DNA of 26,825 nt from an uncultured Clostridia bacterium. GTDB lineage: Bacteria > Bacillota > Clostridia > CAKSNL01 > HGM11501. The notes beneath the pieces were generated by a model, which did no database searches, was not told the DNA's origin, and was given only the letters and a program-made list of their open reading frames with translations. The DNA is taken from the NCBI GenBank assembly GCA_934476235.1, contig CAKSNL010000012.1:1-26825 (forward strand), in the 5' to 3' direction. This document shows positions 14,437 to 22,095 of the stretch, piece by piece. The position numbers and the translations under genes were made by a program. Positions within the stretch are counted from its first letter, which is position 1. Each line of letters opens with the position of its first letter.

Positions 14437-14467
14437 AAAAAACGGCGGAAATTTCCGCCGTTTTTTT
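14437..14467 (+). terminator. Terminator of the uxa operon
   Basis: A perfect 15-bp palindrome (14437-14451 with 14452-14466) with core AACGGCGGAAA is followed by a seven-T run. Confidence 0.9.
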
Positions 14468-14468
14468 C

Positions 14469-14497
14469 TTGCGGAAAAGAGCGTTATGTGGTATACT
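14469..14497 (+). promoter_or_regulatory. Promoter of the DUF1294-polA-coaE-slt operon
   Basis: TTGCGG at 14469-14474 and TATACT at 14492-14497 are 17 bp apart, with an extended TGTGG just before the -10. The predicted start falls inside the ribosome site of the first gene. Confidence 0.7.
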
Positions 14498-14517
14498 TAG
14501 TGGAGGGGGAATTTAAG

Positions 14518-14778
14518 ATGCTTTACATATGGCTTTGGAACATATTTGTTTTCCTGCTTTACGGGATAGATAAGCTTTGTGCAATTAAAAAGAAAAGAAG
14601 AGTGCCCGAAGCGTGCCTTCTTTTAGCGTCCGTCCTGGCGGGCGGAATCGGCGCGCTTTCGGCGATGGTTATATTCAGGCACAAAACGAAAAAAACACTT
14701 TTCAGAATAACGGTGCCGGTTTCGCTTATCATAACCGAGATAGTGGTTTTGATTTTTGACAAGCACATGATAGTCTGA
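14518..14778 (+). CDS. DUF1294 family small membrane protein
   Basis: The 86-residue protein has an N-terminal membrane helix (about 2-19), then YGIDKLCAIKKKRRVPEACLLL, represented by GIDKLCAIKKKRRVPE, the DUF1294 signature (Y..DK..A....RRIPE), followed by LAGGIGALSAMVIFRHKTKK, where GG..GA......RHKT is also characteristic, and a final membrane helix. No function is established for the family. ATG 14518 is chosen over the upstream GTG 14488 because GGAGGGGG at 14502-14509 gives an 8-base spacer and the promoter overlaps the longer version. It is 19 bp upstream of polA on the same transcript. Confidence 0.85.
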   Translation: MLYIWLWNIFVFLLYGIDKLCAIKKKRRVPEACLLLASVLAGGIGALSAMVIFRHKTKKTLFRITVPVSLIITEIVVLIFDKHMIV

Positions 14779-14797
14779 AAAAAGGAGCGGAAATTAC

Positions 14798-17392
14798 TTG
14801 AAAAAATTTTTTATTGTTGACGGAAACAGCATCATGAACCGTGCATTTTACGGAATCAGGATGCTTACAAACAAGGAGGGGCTTTGCACCAACGCGGTGT
14901 ACGGCTTTTTGAACATATTTTTTAAGAATTTTGACGCAATTGCGCCGGACTATGCGGCGGTCGCCTTTGACTTAAAGGAGCCGACGTTCAGGCATAAAAA
15001 ATACGAGCTTTATAAGGCGCAGAGAAAAAAGATGCCCGATGAGCTTGCGATGCAGATGCCCGTTATAAAAGAGGTTCTTTCCGCGATGAATATTGCCGTT
15101 CTGGAGCTTCCCGGCTTTGAGGCGGACGATATAATAGGCACGGTATCTCGCCGCTGCGAGAAAGCGGGCATTGAGTGCGATATTTTAACCGGGGATAAGG
15201 ACGATCTTCAGCTTGCCTCCGACCTTGTTAAGATATACCTCACCGTAACGGCGAAGGGCGTTACGGAGACGAATGTTTATGATTCTGATACCGTGGTTCA
15301 AAAATACGGAGTCACCCCGTCGGAATTTGTTGACGTTAAAGCGCTTATGGGAGACGCGTCGGACAATATTCCAGGCGTCCCCGGAATCGGCGAAAAAACG
15401 GCGTTCTCTCTTATAGCGGAGTATAAAAGCGTGGATAAGGTTTATGAGAATCTTGAAAACGCGAAGATCGGTCCCTCGGCGAAGAAAAAGCTTTCGGAGG
15501 GGAAGGATTCGGCGTATTTAAGCCGCTCGCTTGCCCTTATCGACAGGGAGAGCCCGGTTAAAGAGTCGATAGACGACTGCGTGATTAAGGAATGGGATTC
15601 AGAGAAGCTGTCCGAGCTTTTTAAGAGGCTTGAATTTAAGAGCTTCTTAAAAAGAATCAAGACCGGGGAGAGCGACTCTGAGCCGGCAATCTTGGTTTCC
15701 GACGAAAAGGAGCTGGCAGGACTGCTTTCGGGATTAAAAACATTTTACTATTATTTTTATAAGGATAAGGGCGGAAATTACCTTGCGGCGGCGTTTTTGT
15801 CAGGAGATAAGGCGTATTTCACGACCCTTCCGGCTGAATGTTTTAAGGAAATTTTGGAAGATGGGTCGGTCAATAAGATATCGCACGGAATAAAGGACGA
15901 TATAGTATTGCTTGACAAAATGGGCATCGGATATGAAAACTACGGGTTTGACACGTCCCTCGGCGCTTATGTTCTTGACCCCACAATGTCCGACTATAAT
16001 ATTTCCCGCATTGCCTTTCACTATCTGGAGCGGGAGGTTTCGGACTCTTCGGAATACAAAAAGGGCGAGGACATACTTACCGACAGTGAGGAGCTTAAAA
16101 AAGCCGGAGGGCTTATACAGGCCATATCCGATTTATATACCGTGCTTTCTGAAAAAATCAAAGAGCACGGGCAGGAGCATTTGATGGACGACATTGAGCT
16201 TCCGCTTCTTCGCGTGCTTGCGTCAATGCAGATATCGGGATTTTTTGTCGATACCGAAAAGCTTAAAAAATACGGAGAAGAGCTTGACATAAGGATAAGC
16301 TCGCTTAAGGACTGCATAACGGTCATGGCGGGTGAGGAATTCAACATCAATTCACCGAAGCAGCTCGGCACAGTTCTTTTCGAGCATATGGGTATCCCTC
16401 CGGTCAAGAAGACGAAGAGCGGATATTCGACCGATTCGGACGTGCTTTCCGCACTTTCGGGGAAATATCCGATCGTTGACGCGGTGACAGAGTACCGGCA
16501 GCTTACCAAGCTCAAAGGAACGTATGCCGACGGCATGCTCCCTCTGGTGGGAGAGGACGGTAAGATTCACTCAACGTTTAATCAGACGGTGACGGCGACG
16601 GGACGGATAAGCTCAAACGACCCGAATCTTCAGAATATTCCGGTCAGAACCGAAGAGGGCAGAAAGATAAGAAAAATGTTCACGGCGGAAAGCCCCGACC
16701 GTGTGCTGGTGGACGCCGACTATTCGCAGATCGAGTTAAGAGTTCTTGCTCACATGGCGGGTGATGAAAAAATGATAGAGGCATTTAATTCGGGAACCGA
16801 TATTCACAGAAAAACCGCGTCGGAGGTGTTCGGAGTGCCAGAAAATGCGGTGACGGATGATATGCGCCGCCGCGCGAAGGCGGTGAACTTCGGCATTGTC
16901 TACGGAATAAGCGATTTCGGACTGGCAAAGGATATCGGTATTTCGCGCAATGAGGCGAAAAGGTATATCGAGGTGTACTTTGCGACATATCCGCGCGTTA
17001 AGGCGTTTTTAGATTCGGTTGTCGCGGAGGCTAAAAAGACGGGATATGTGACCACCATGTATAACCGCCGCCGCCCGATACCGGAGCTTCAGTCCTCAAA
17101 TTACAATCTCCGCTCGTTCGGCGAGCGCGCCGCAATGAACACTCCCGTTCAGGGAACCGCGGCGGACATTATAAAAATCGCTATGGTCAAGGTGTCCGAT
17201 GCGCTGGCAAGGGAGACAGAAACGGCAAAACTGATACTCCAGGTTCACGATGAGCTTATCGTTTCGTGCGGCAAGGCGGAGGAAGAAAAGGTAAAAGAAA
17301 TTCTTGAAAGGGAAATGGAAGGCGCGGCGCACCTTTCCGTCAGACTGACGGCGGAGGCGAAAAGCGGCTTTTCGTGGTATGACGCAAAATGA
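14798..17392 (+). CDS. polA: DNA polymerase I
   Basis: Repair and Okazaki-fragment polymerase with 5'-3' exonuclease. The 864 residues split into the 5' nuclease (1-290; FEADDIIGT, TGDKDDLQL, GDASDNIPGVPGIGEKTA), a central proofreading-type domain (about 300-470), and the polymerase (about 480-864). Polymerase motifs are complete: A, DADYSQIELRVLAH near 639; B, RRRAKAVNFGIVYG; C, LQVHDELI near the end. The proofreading domain lacks the DxE pair (the place reads FYYYFYKD) and the other metal ligands, so 3'-5' exonuclease activity is probably absent, as in Bacillus Pol I. The start is a TTG with AAGGAG 10 bases upstream. It overlaps coaE by 4 bp. Confidence 0.97.
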   Translation: MKKFFIVDGNSIMNRAFYGIRMLTNKEGLCTNAVYGFLNIFFKNFDAIAPDYAAVAFDLKEPTFRHKKYELYKAQRKKMPDELAMQMPVIKEVLSAMNIAVLELPGFEADDIIGTVSRRCEKAGIECDILTGDKDDLQLASDLVKIYLTVTAKGVTETNVYDSDTVVQKYGVTPSEFVDVKALMGDASDNIPGVPGIGEKTAFSLIAEYKSVDKVYENLENAKIGPSAKKKLSEGKDSAYLSRSLALIDRESPVKESIDDCVIKEWDSEKLSELFKRLEFKSFLKRIKTGESDSEPAILVSDEKELAGLLSGLKTFYYYFYKDKGGNYLAAAFLSGDKAYFTTLPAECFKEILEDGSVNKISHGIKDDIVLLDKMGIGYENYGFDTSLGAYVLDPTMSDYNISRIAFHYLEREVSDSSEYKKGEDILTDSEELKKAGGLIQAISDLYTVLSEKIKEHGQEHLMDDIELPLLRVLASMQISGFFVDTEKLKKYGEELDIRISSLKDCITVMAGEEFNINSPKQLGTVLFEHMGIPPVKKTKSGYSTDSDVLSALSGKYPIVDAVTEYRQLTKLKGTYADGMLPLVGEDGKIHSTFNQTVTATGRISSNDPNLQNIPVRTEEGRKIRKMFTAESPDRVLVDADYSQIELRVLAHMAGDEKMIEAFNSGTDIHRKTASEVFGVPENAVTDDMRRRAKAVNFGIVYGISDFGLAKDIGISRNEAKRYIEVYFATYPRVKAFLDSVVAEAKKTGYVTTMYNRRRPIPELQSSNYNLRSFGERAAMNTPVQGTAADIIKIAMVKVSDALARETETAKLILQVHDELIVSCGKAEEEKVKEILEREMEGAAHLSVRLTAEAKSGFSWYDAK

Positions 17393-17967
17393 AATTTGTT
17401 CTGGGACTGACCGGAGTCAGCGGAGCCGGAAAAAGTGTTGCGGCAGAATATTTTAAAAAGCGCGGAGCCTTTGTTATCGACGCGGACAAAATCAGCCGCG
17501 ACGTGACGAAAAAAGGCGGCGCTGCCGTTCCGGAGATTGAAAGGGCTTTTCCGGACGCGGTAACTGACGGCGTGATTGACAGAAAAAAGCTCGGAAGCAT
17601 CGTATTTTCCGATAATGAAAAATTGAAAATATTAAATAAAATCACGCATAAGTATATTATGGAAATAATAAACGGTCTTGTAAAGTCGCACGGCGGGTTT
17701 ATCGTGATTGACGCCCCGGTGCTTTATGAGGCGGGAGCGGACGTTCTCTGCGATAAAGTGATGGTGATCGACGCGCCGGACGATGTCAAGATAAAAAGGA
17801 TAATGCTCCGCGACGGGATAGATGAGTCCTATGCGCGCGAAAGGATTGCGGCAAGAAATTCATGCGAGCTTATAAAAAAGGCGGACGTCGCAATAGTGAA
17901 CGACGCCGATGAGGAAAGCTTTTATAAAAAGCTTGACAGTTTTTTGAAAGGAAATGCAATTATTTAA
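17389..17967 (+). CDS. coaE: Dephospho-CoA kinase
   Basis: Last step of coenzyme A synthesis: ATP-dependent phosphorylation of the ribose 3'-OH of dephospho-CoA. The 192-residue protein has the P-loop GVSGAGKS (9-16; Ser11 and Ala13 vary from the usual GIGSGKS), the substrate motif VIDADKISRDV, the helix FVVIDAPVLYEAG in the form IVIDAPVLYEAG, and the lid RIMLRDGIDESYARERIAAR, shown in part as MLRDGIDESYARERI. The ATG overlaps the polA stop (ATGA); polA-coaE linkage is common in Firmicutes. The stop overlaps the next start by one base. Confidence 0.95.
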   Translation: MKFVLGLTGVSGAGKSVAAEYFKKRGAFVIDADKISRDVTKKGGAAVPEIERAFPDAVTDGVIDRKKLGSIVFSDNEKLKILNKITHKYIMEIINGLVKSHGGFIVIDAPVLYEAGADVLCDKVMVIDAPDDVKIKRIMLRDGIDESYARERIAARNSCELIKKADVAIVNDADEESFYKKLDSFLKGNAII

Positions 17968-18500
17968 TGAAACGGCTTTCGGTAATACTTATATTTATAC
18001 TCATTATCGCCGTTGCTCTATCAATTGTGACGGACAGATTCCGTGTCAGATACAAGCCGGAGATTGATTATTACGCGGATGAGTATTCGCTGGACAGACA
18101 TCTGGTTTATGCGCTCATTAAAGCGGAAAGCTCGTTTGATCCTGACGCTCTGTCGCATAAAGGCGCCGCCGGACTTATGCAGGTGACGGGGGAGACAGCC
18201 CTCTGGTGCGCGGAAAAGATAGGCGACGTTACGCTGACTGAAAGGATGAACGAACCGGAGGTCAATTTAAAAATCGGGTGCTTTTACTTAAATTATCTCT
18301 TAAACAGATATTCGGGATCGGAGACGGCGGCGCTTGCGGCGTACAACGCAGGCGCGTCGAACGCGGATAAATGGCTTTCTGACAGCGAACATTCCCCGGA
18401 CGGGGAAAGCCTTTCTTCATCGCCGTTCCCCGAAACGGACAAATACTTAAAAAAAGTAATGCTTTATAAAAAAGTGTATGAATTTTTATATAATGAATAA
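17967..18500 (+). CDS. Membrane-anchored lytic transglycosylase (SLT domain)
   Basis: Cleaves the MurNAc-GlcNAc bond of peptidoglycan with 1,6-anhydro product formation. The 177-residue protein has an uncleaved N-terminal membrane helix (about 4-21), then the Slt70-type catalytic domain: VYALIKAESSFDPDALS with catalytic Glu54, KGAAGLMQV, and LAAYNAGASNADKW, which are the three family motifs. No LysM or other wall-binding domain is present. It starts one base before the end of coaE (TAATG), so translation is probably coupled. The coaE-transglycosylase pairing occurs in other Clostridia. A terminator closes the operon. Confidence 0.92.
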   Translation: MKRLSVILIFILIIAVALSIVTDRFRVRYKPEIDYYADEYSLDRHLVYALIKAESSFDPDALSHKGAAGLMQVTGETALWCAEKIGDVTLTERMNEPEVNLKIGCFYLNYLLNRYSGSETAALAAYNAGASNADKWLSDSEHSPDGESLSSSPFPETDKYLKKVMLYKKVYEFLYNE

Positions 18501-18503
18501 AAG

Positions 18504-18540
18504 TAAAAACCGGGGGGCTTTTCGCCACCCGGTTTTTTAC
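18504..18540. terminator. Bidirectional terminator between transglycosylase and HAD genes
   Basis: CCGGG-type stem: 18510-18518 pairs with 18524-18532 (one G-A mismatch, 5-base loop), flanked by A-tract and T-tract that serve either direction. It overlaps the stop of the convergent HAD gene. Confidence 0.8.
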
Positions 18541-19346
18541 ATGAATTTTCTGATGATCTCTGCGACTGCGGACTCATCATTCGTTTTGTCTGATATATAG
18601 TCTGCGTATTTCTTGGCGTTGGTCGAGCCGTTTTTGACGACGGCGCCGACTCCCGCGAAACGGAGCATCGAAATATCGTTTTCACTGTCTCCGATTGCGA
18701 CGGTGTCCGAAACGTCAATGCCGAGTCTTTCGCAGATGAATTTTATCGCAGTGTCCTTCCCTGTGGACTTAAGCGACAGGTCGTAATAGTCCGCTGCCTT
18801 ATTGATGATGAAAAATTCCGAAAGCTTTTCAACGCTTTCATAACCCTTATCCTCCGGAAAAGCCACGATTTTTGATAGCATGATATTATGCTCTTTTATA
18901 TAATCCTCCCCGGTGATTATATCGTCACTGTTCTTACTGCTGAAGGCAAGGAGCCTTTCTTTTTGGCTGCCGCGCTCGGATAGAGCGAGATCGACCCTGT
19001 CCTTCGGCGGGTTTATCTCATATTTTTTGTACTCTGTATCAAAATACATGTGCCAGCCGGAGGGCGAAGCGATTTTATATATCTTTATAGTTTCCTCTAC
19101 GGTCGTATAATTGGTGTAAACGGTTTCGCCGCGGAGCTTTATCGTTGCCCCGAGGCTTGTTATGACCCCGTCCGGCGACACGATTTCGGAAAGCTCATAG
19201 GGAAGGCGGGACGATGCCCTGCCGGTGTTTATAAATACAAGGTCGCCTTTTTCCCGGGCTTCGCCGATCGCCCTGATGTTTTCTTCGGGAATGATTTTTT
19301 TGCCGTTCGCAAGCGTGCCGTCAATGTCTATAAAAAATGCTTTCAT
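18537..19346 (-). CDS. Cof-type HAD family phosphatase
   Basis: Member of the HAD superfamily, Cof/HAD-IIB group, which dephosphorylates small phosphorylated metabolites such as sugar phosphates or FMN. The 269 residues contain motif I FFIDIDGTL with nucleophile Asp7 and acid/base Asp9, motif II FINTGRASSRL, motif III Lys197 (STGKDTA), and motif IV IGDSENDISML (219-228). The C2B cap lies between about 85 and 190. Specificity cannot be read from sequence. The ATG has an AAGGAA site. The gene stands alone on the minus strand and shares a regulatory region with the PF06541 gene. Confidence 0.92.
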   Translation of the reverse strand: MKAFFIDIDGTLANGKKIIPEENIRAIGEAREKGDLVFINTGRASSRLPYELSEIVSPDGVITSLGATIKLRGETVYTNYTTVEETIKIYKIASPSGWHMYFDTEYKKYEINPPKDRVDLALSERGSQKERLLAFSSKNSDDIITGEDYIKEHNIMLSKIVAFPEDKGYESVEKLSEFFIINKAADYYDLSLKSTGKDTAIKFICERLGIDVSDTVAIGDSENDISMLRFAGVGAVVKNGSTNAKKYADYISDKTNDESAVAEIIRKFM

Positions 19347-19373
19347 GGTTATCGTTCCTTATTCTTTTTTTAT

Positions 19374-19402
19374 ATAGTACCATGAAAAAAATCCCGTGTC
19401 AA
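19374..19402 (-). promoter_or_regulatory. Promoter of the HAD phosphatase gene
   Basis: On the minus strand a perfect TTGACA (19402-19397) and TACTAT (19379-19374) are 17 bp apart. Its -35 box is separated by one base from that of the divergent promoter. Confidence 0.75.
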
Positions 19403-19403
19403 G

Positions 19404-19433
19404 TTGACAGAGGGCACATGGACGTGTTAAAAT
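19404..19433 (+). promoter_or_regulatory. Promoter of the PF06541 gene
   Basis: A perfect TTGACA at 19404-19409 and TAAAAT at 19428-19433 are 18 bp apart, 25 bp upstream of the start codon. Confidence 0.65.
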
Positions 19434-19457
19434 AATACCGTAAGGGGGGAAAATAAC

Positions 19458-20258
19458 ATGGTCATATATAATTATCTTTGGTATTTTGTGCTCTTTTCGT
19501 TTCTCGGGTGGTGCATGGAGGTTGCCTATCACACTGTCTGCTGCGGTGATTTTTCAAACCGCGGATTTTTAAACGGTCCTGTCTGCCCCATATACGGCTG
19601 CGGAGCCGTAATGGTCATCGCTTCGCTCCGTCCGTTTTCGGATGATATGGCGATCTTATTTTTGTGCGCAACGGTGATTACCTCGCTCCTTGAGCTGGTG
19701 ACCGGGTATGTGCTCGAGAAAATATTTCATACAAAGTGGTGGGATTATTCCGAAACTCCGTTTAACATCGGGGGCTATATCTGCCTTAAGTTTTCACTCT
19801 GCTGGGGCGTGGTGTGCACGTTTTTGATGAGAGTTATTCTTCCGGGGTGTGACAAGCTGATCGGAAAAATTCCGTTAAAGGTCGGAATCGCACTGCTCGC
19901 GGTATTCGGCGCATGCTATCTTGCGGACGCGGTATATACGGTGATAACTCTCCGCAGCCTGAAGATAAAGATCCGCGCAATGGAGGAAATATCGGTAAAT
20001 CTTAAAAAGCTTTCCGATGAGCTTGGTATTCACATTTCCGATTCCGTTGCCGATATAATGGAAAAGACGGGGGAGGTCGCCAAGGCGGGAAAAGAAAAGG
20101 CGGAGGAGTTCGACGAGCTCAAAGAACAGTATAAGGCAAAATTCAGGGAATTTAATTTCGGACAGAGGCGTATTATAAGAGCGTTCCCGAAGTTAAGCTC
20201 CGACAGATATAAAAACGCGCTGGCGGGAATTAAGAAATATTTTATATTGAAAAAATAA
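19458..20258 (+). CDS. Putative ABC transporter permease (PF06541, CmpB-like)
   Basis: The first 170 residues hold about five membrane helices and the family signature YFVLFSFLGWCMEVAYHTV (family form: F..Y...GW..E), then NRGFLNGPVCPIYGCGAV, LELVTGYVLEKIFHTKWWDYS, and FNIGGYICLKFSLCWG, represented by NIGGYICLKFSL. This is PF06541, called putative ABC-transporter type IV, for which no transport activity or partner ATPase is established. Residues 170-266 are a charged helical cytoplasmic tail with predicted coiled-coil character. An AGGGGGG site precedes the ATG. It is a single-gene unit with its own promoter and an 18-bp perfect terminator; no ATPase lies next to it. Confidence 0.8.
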   Translation: MVIYNYLWYFVLFSFLGWCMEVAYHTVCCGDFSNRGFLNGPVCPIYGCGAVMVIASLRPFSDDMAILFLCATVITSLLELVTGYVLEKIFHTKWWDYSETPFNIGGYICLKFSLCWGVVCTFLMRVILPGCDKLIGKIPLKVGIALLAVFGACYLADAVYTVITLRSLKIKIRAMEEISVNLKKLSDELGIHISDSVADIMEKTGEVAKAGKEKAEEFDELKEQYKAKFREFNFGQRRIIRAFPKLSSDRYKNALAGIKKYFILKK

Positions 20259-20294
20259 AGAAAGCTCTTTGCCGAACGGCAAAGAGCTTTCTTT
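20257..20294. terminator. Terminator after the PF06541 gene
   Basis: A perfect 18-bp stem (20257-20274 with 20277-20294) with only 2 loop bases, core AGCTCTTTGCCG, ending in CTTTCTTT. It overlaps the gene's stop codon by 2 bases. Confidence 0.8.
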
Positions 20295-20346
20295 ACACAG
20301 AATTAACATACCGCGGCTTTCACAGTTAACACTAAAGCGCTATAAT
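20292..20346 (+). promoter_or_regulatory. pst promoter with candidate Pho box
   Basis: A perfect TATAAT at 20341-20346 lies 17 bp after TTTCAC. The upstream DNA has four PhoP/PhoB-like hexamers: TTTACA (20292), TTAACA (20303), TTCACA (20319) and TTAACA (20326). The first two are 11 bp apart, the spacing of direct repeats in Pho boxes; the others are less regular. A response regulator of this class is encoded 4 kb downstream. Confidence 0.5.
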
Positions 20347-20378
20347 TAAGTTGTAAAAAATAAAAAGGAGTGTTAATT

Positions 20379-21224
20379 ATGAAAAAACTTTTATCAGGTG
20401 TAACGGCATTGCTTATCGTTTTGGGGCTTTTCTCCGGGTGTGGCGGCAGTAAGGATGAAACGCCTGACAGTAATTCGACGGATACAAAAATAAGCGGAAC
20501 GGTTTCGACAGACGGTTCAACATCAATGGAAAAAGTAATAGGATTTTTGAGCGAAGCATATTCAGAAGCAAATCCCGATGTAAAGGTTACATATAATCCC
20601 ACAGGATCGGGCGCGGGAATCCAGGCGGTTTCCGAGGACAGATGCGACATCGGACTTTCCAGCAGAGACTTAAAAGAAGACGAGGCTGAAACACTTGAAG
20701 CAAAGGTAGTAGCTATCGACGGTATCGCGATGGTTGTAAACCCCGAAAACACGGTATCCGATCTTACCATAGACCAGATAGCAAAGCTTTACAAGGGCGA
20801 GATCACAAACTGGAGCGAGGTCGGCGGAGCTGACGCACCGGTCGTTGTAATAGGCAGAGAAGCGGCATCCGGAACGAGAGACGGCTTTGAATCCATCACT
20901 GACACTAAGGACGCCTGTGCATACGCTCAGGAGCTCACTTCGACCGGCGACGTTATCCAGACCGTTGCTTCCAACCCCAATGCAATAGGCTATGCATCGC
21001 TTGCGGCGGTAAAGGACACTGTTAAGGCTTTAAAAGTTGAAGGAGTCAGCCTCACGACAGAGACGATTCAGAACGGAAGCTACAAGATTCAGCGTGACTT
21101 TAACCTCGTAACAAAGAAGGGCAAAGAGCTTACCGGTGCGGCAAAAGCATTCTATGACTTTGCGACAAGCAAGGAAGCTGATAGCCTTATTGAGAAAGCA
21201 GGAGCGGTTCCTGTAGTAAGATAA
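20379..21224 (+). CDS. pstS: Phosphate-binding lipoprotein
   Basis: Extracellular receptor of the high-affinity phosphate ABC transporter. The first 20 residues form a lipoprotein signal ending LFSGC, with Cys21 as the lipidation site, followed by a flexible Gly-Ser-Asp linker. The mature part shows the PstS phosphate-contact loops: VSTDGSTSMEKVIG, NPTGSGAGIQAV, GLSSRDLK and IGREAASGTRDGFE. Its length of 281 residues is typical for Gram-positive PstS. ATG 20379 is chosen because AAGGAG at 20365-20370 gives an 8-base spacer; a GTG at 20370 in the same frame touches that site. It is first in the pstSCAB-phoU operon behind a candidate Pho box. Confidence 0.96.
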   Translation: MKKLLSGVTALLIVLGLFSGCGGSKDETPDSNSTDTKISGTVSTDGSTSMEKVIGFLSEAYSEANPDVKVTYNPTGSGAGIQAVSEDRCDIGLSSRDLKEDEAETLEAKVVAIDGIAMVVNPENTVSDLTIDQIAKLYKGEITNWSEVGGADAPVVVIGREAASGTRDGFESITDTKDACAYAQELTSTGDVIQTVASNPNAIGYASLAAVKDTVKALKVEGVSLTTETIQNGSYKIQRDFNLVTKKGKELTGAAKAFYDFATSKEADSLIEKAGAVPVVR

Positions 21225-21233
21225 GTGATTCGT

Positions 21234-22094
21234 ATGAAAAAGAATTTCTTGGAATCGGCAATGCGGCTGATATTCACGGTGTGCGGATTTGTCGCCCTGC
21301 TCTTCGTAGCGGTAATCACTATATTCCTTCTGATATCGGGATGCCCGGCGATCGGAAAGATAGGACTCGGAAAGTTTTTGTTCGGCACCGTCTGGGCATC
21401 AACCGCAGCTGAGCCGAAGTACGGAATCCTTCCCTTCATATTAACGTCGGTATACGGCACGCTCGGCGCTGTCGTTATCGGCGTTCCTATAGGAGTTTTA
21501 ACAGCGGCGTACATTGCAAAGGCAGCGCCGAAAAAGCTTGCCGGAGCGATACGCTCGGCGGTCGAGCTCTTATCGGGGATACCTTCCGTAATCTACGGAC
21601 TTATAGGTATGATAATAATCGTTCCGACTGTCAGAAATGTGTTTAACCTTCCTGACGGAGCGAACCTCTTTTCCGCGATAATCGTGCTTGCGTTTATGAT
21701 ACTTCCCTCGGTTATAAGCGTTTCGGAAACGGCGATAAACGCCGTTCCGAAGGAATACGAGGAGGCGTCGCTCGCACTCGGCGCGACAAAGGCGGAGACG
21801 ATATTTAAGATAACGCTCCCGGCGGCAAAAAGCGGAATATCCGCGGCAATCGTTTTGGGGATCGGGCGTGCGATAGGCGAAGCGATGGCGGTCATGATGG
21901 TAGCCGGAAACGTTGCCAACATGCCGGGAATCTTTAAGAGCGTGCGTTTTTTGACAACGGCGGTCGCCTCCGAAATGTCATATTCATCGGGGCTTCAGCG
22001 CGAGGCGCTTTTCTCAATCGCACTTGTGCTATTCATATTTATACTTATAATCAATCTTTTCCTGAATCTGGTTATAAAGAAAAAGGAGCGGTAA
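21234..22094 (+). CDS. pstC: Phosphate ABC transporter permease PstC
   Basis: Membrane subunit of the Pst phosphate importer. The 286-residue protein has about six membrane helices, an N-terminal signal-anchor helix, and the permease coupling region EEASLALGATKAETIFKITLPAA, of which EEASLALGATKAE is the EAA-type motif that contacts PstB. SGIPSVIYGLIGM and GRAIGEAMAVMMVAGN are conserved in PstC/PstA. Assignment as PstC follows from position next to pstS and the WASTAAEPKYGILPF segment typical of PstC. The start is uncertain: ATG 21234 has only weak ribosome-site character, and a GTG at 21225 directly after the pstS stop is possible. Confidence 0.95.
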   Translation: MKKNFLESAMRLIFTVCGFVALLFVAVITIFLLISGCPAIGKIGLGKFLFGTVWASTAAEPKYGILPFILTSVYGTLGAVVIGVPIGVLTAAYIAKAAPKKLAGAIRSAVELLSGIPSVIYGLIGMIIIVPTVRNVFNLPDGANLFSAIIVLAFMILPSVISVSETAINAVPKEYEEASLALGATKAETIFKITLPAAKSGISAAIVLGIGRAIGEAMAVMMVAGNVANMPGIFKSVRFLTTAVASEMSYSSGLQREALFSIALVLFIFILIINLFLNLVIKKKER

Positions 22095-22095
22095 T

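Noticed and set aside
16021..16536. 171-codon minus-strand open frame
   Set aside because: Serine-rich translation antisense to polA is a typical shadow of the codon use on the other strand.
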